Positions 64,000-64,000 of a DNA stretch of 64,000 nt are shown here, one piece after another. Both the position numbers and the translations under genes were made by a program. The notes beneath the pieces were generated by a model. The model was not told the origin of the DNA. It did not search any database and saw only the letters and a program-made list of their open reading frames with translations. Location: the NCBI GenBank assembly GCA_026261815.1, contig JAMPIT010000856.1:7610001-7674000 (forward strand), in the 5' to 3' direction. Every line of letters starts with the position of its first letter. The first letter of the stretch is position 1. The DNA is from Monarcha castaneiventris obscurior. Taxonomy: Eukaryota > Chordata > Aves > Passeriformes > Monarchidae.

Positions 64000-64000
64000 G

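Overview
The window looks like nuclear DNA of a bird. It holds the conserved vertebrate block TSC2 - NTHL1 - NHERF2 (SLC9A3R2), with about fourteen 3'-truncated-type CR1 LINE copies whose ends match the avian CR1 tail, small-to-moderate GC-rich introns and CpG-rich promoters. The species cannot be fixed from sequence alone. The gene order and relative orientations match the human 16p13.3 block, here shown in reverse.

Region 1 (1-22050, minus strand): TSC2 (tuberin). I resolved the start codon at 20799 and 29 coding exons (human-style exons 2-30) with matching phases, giving residues 1-1207. The rest, including the Rap/Ran-GAP domain, lies beyond position 1. A likely non-coding exon 1 sits in the CpG island. 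Region 2 (22061-27880, plus strand): NTHL1, complete in six exons, 288 residues, with the glycosylase lysine and aspartate and the 4Fe-4S cysteines intact. TSC2 and NTHL1 are head to head over a gap of about 130 bp that must act as a shared promoter. Region 3 (28670-60890, minus strand): NHERF2, complete in seven exons, 354 residues, with two PDZ domains and a C-terminal ERM-binding tail. It converges tail to tail with NTHL1. Its intron 2 is about 19 kb and makes up nearly a third of the window. Region 4 (60891-64000): the NHERF2 CpG promoter, a CR1, a 23/46-bp minisatellite and about 1.6 kb of AT-rich sequence that may be the 3' end of an unidentified minus-strand neighbour.

The three genes have separate jobs: TSC2 restrains Rheb/mTORC1, NTHL1 starts base-excision repair of oxidised pyrimidines, and NHERF2 scaffolds membrane transporters and receptors to ezrin. 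No novel gene system was found. The most unusual structure is in NTHL1: the 5' splice sites of introns 1 and 2 each open directly into a tandem repeat. The intron 1 repeat is a 19-bp G-rich minisatellite of about 25 units whose unit repeats the splice-donor sequence and is stop-free in all six frames. Other points of interest are a TAGTAG tandem acceptor at the alternatively spliced TSC2 exon 26, a GGGGCC hexanucleotide run in the NHERF2 promoter, and a CR1 lying about 22 bases from a weak TSC2 splice donor. All exon boundaries were read by eye from splice sites, phase and family similarity; no alignment was run.
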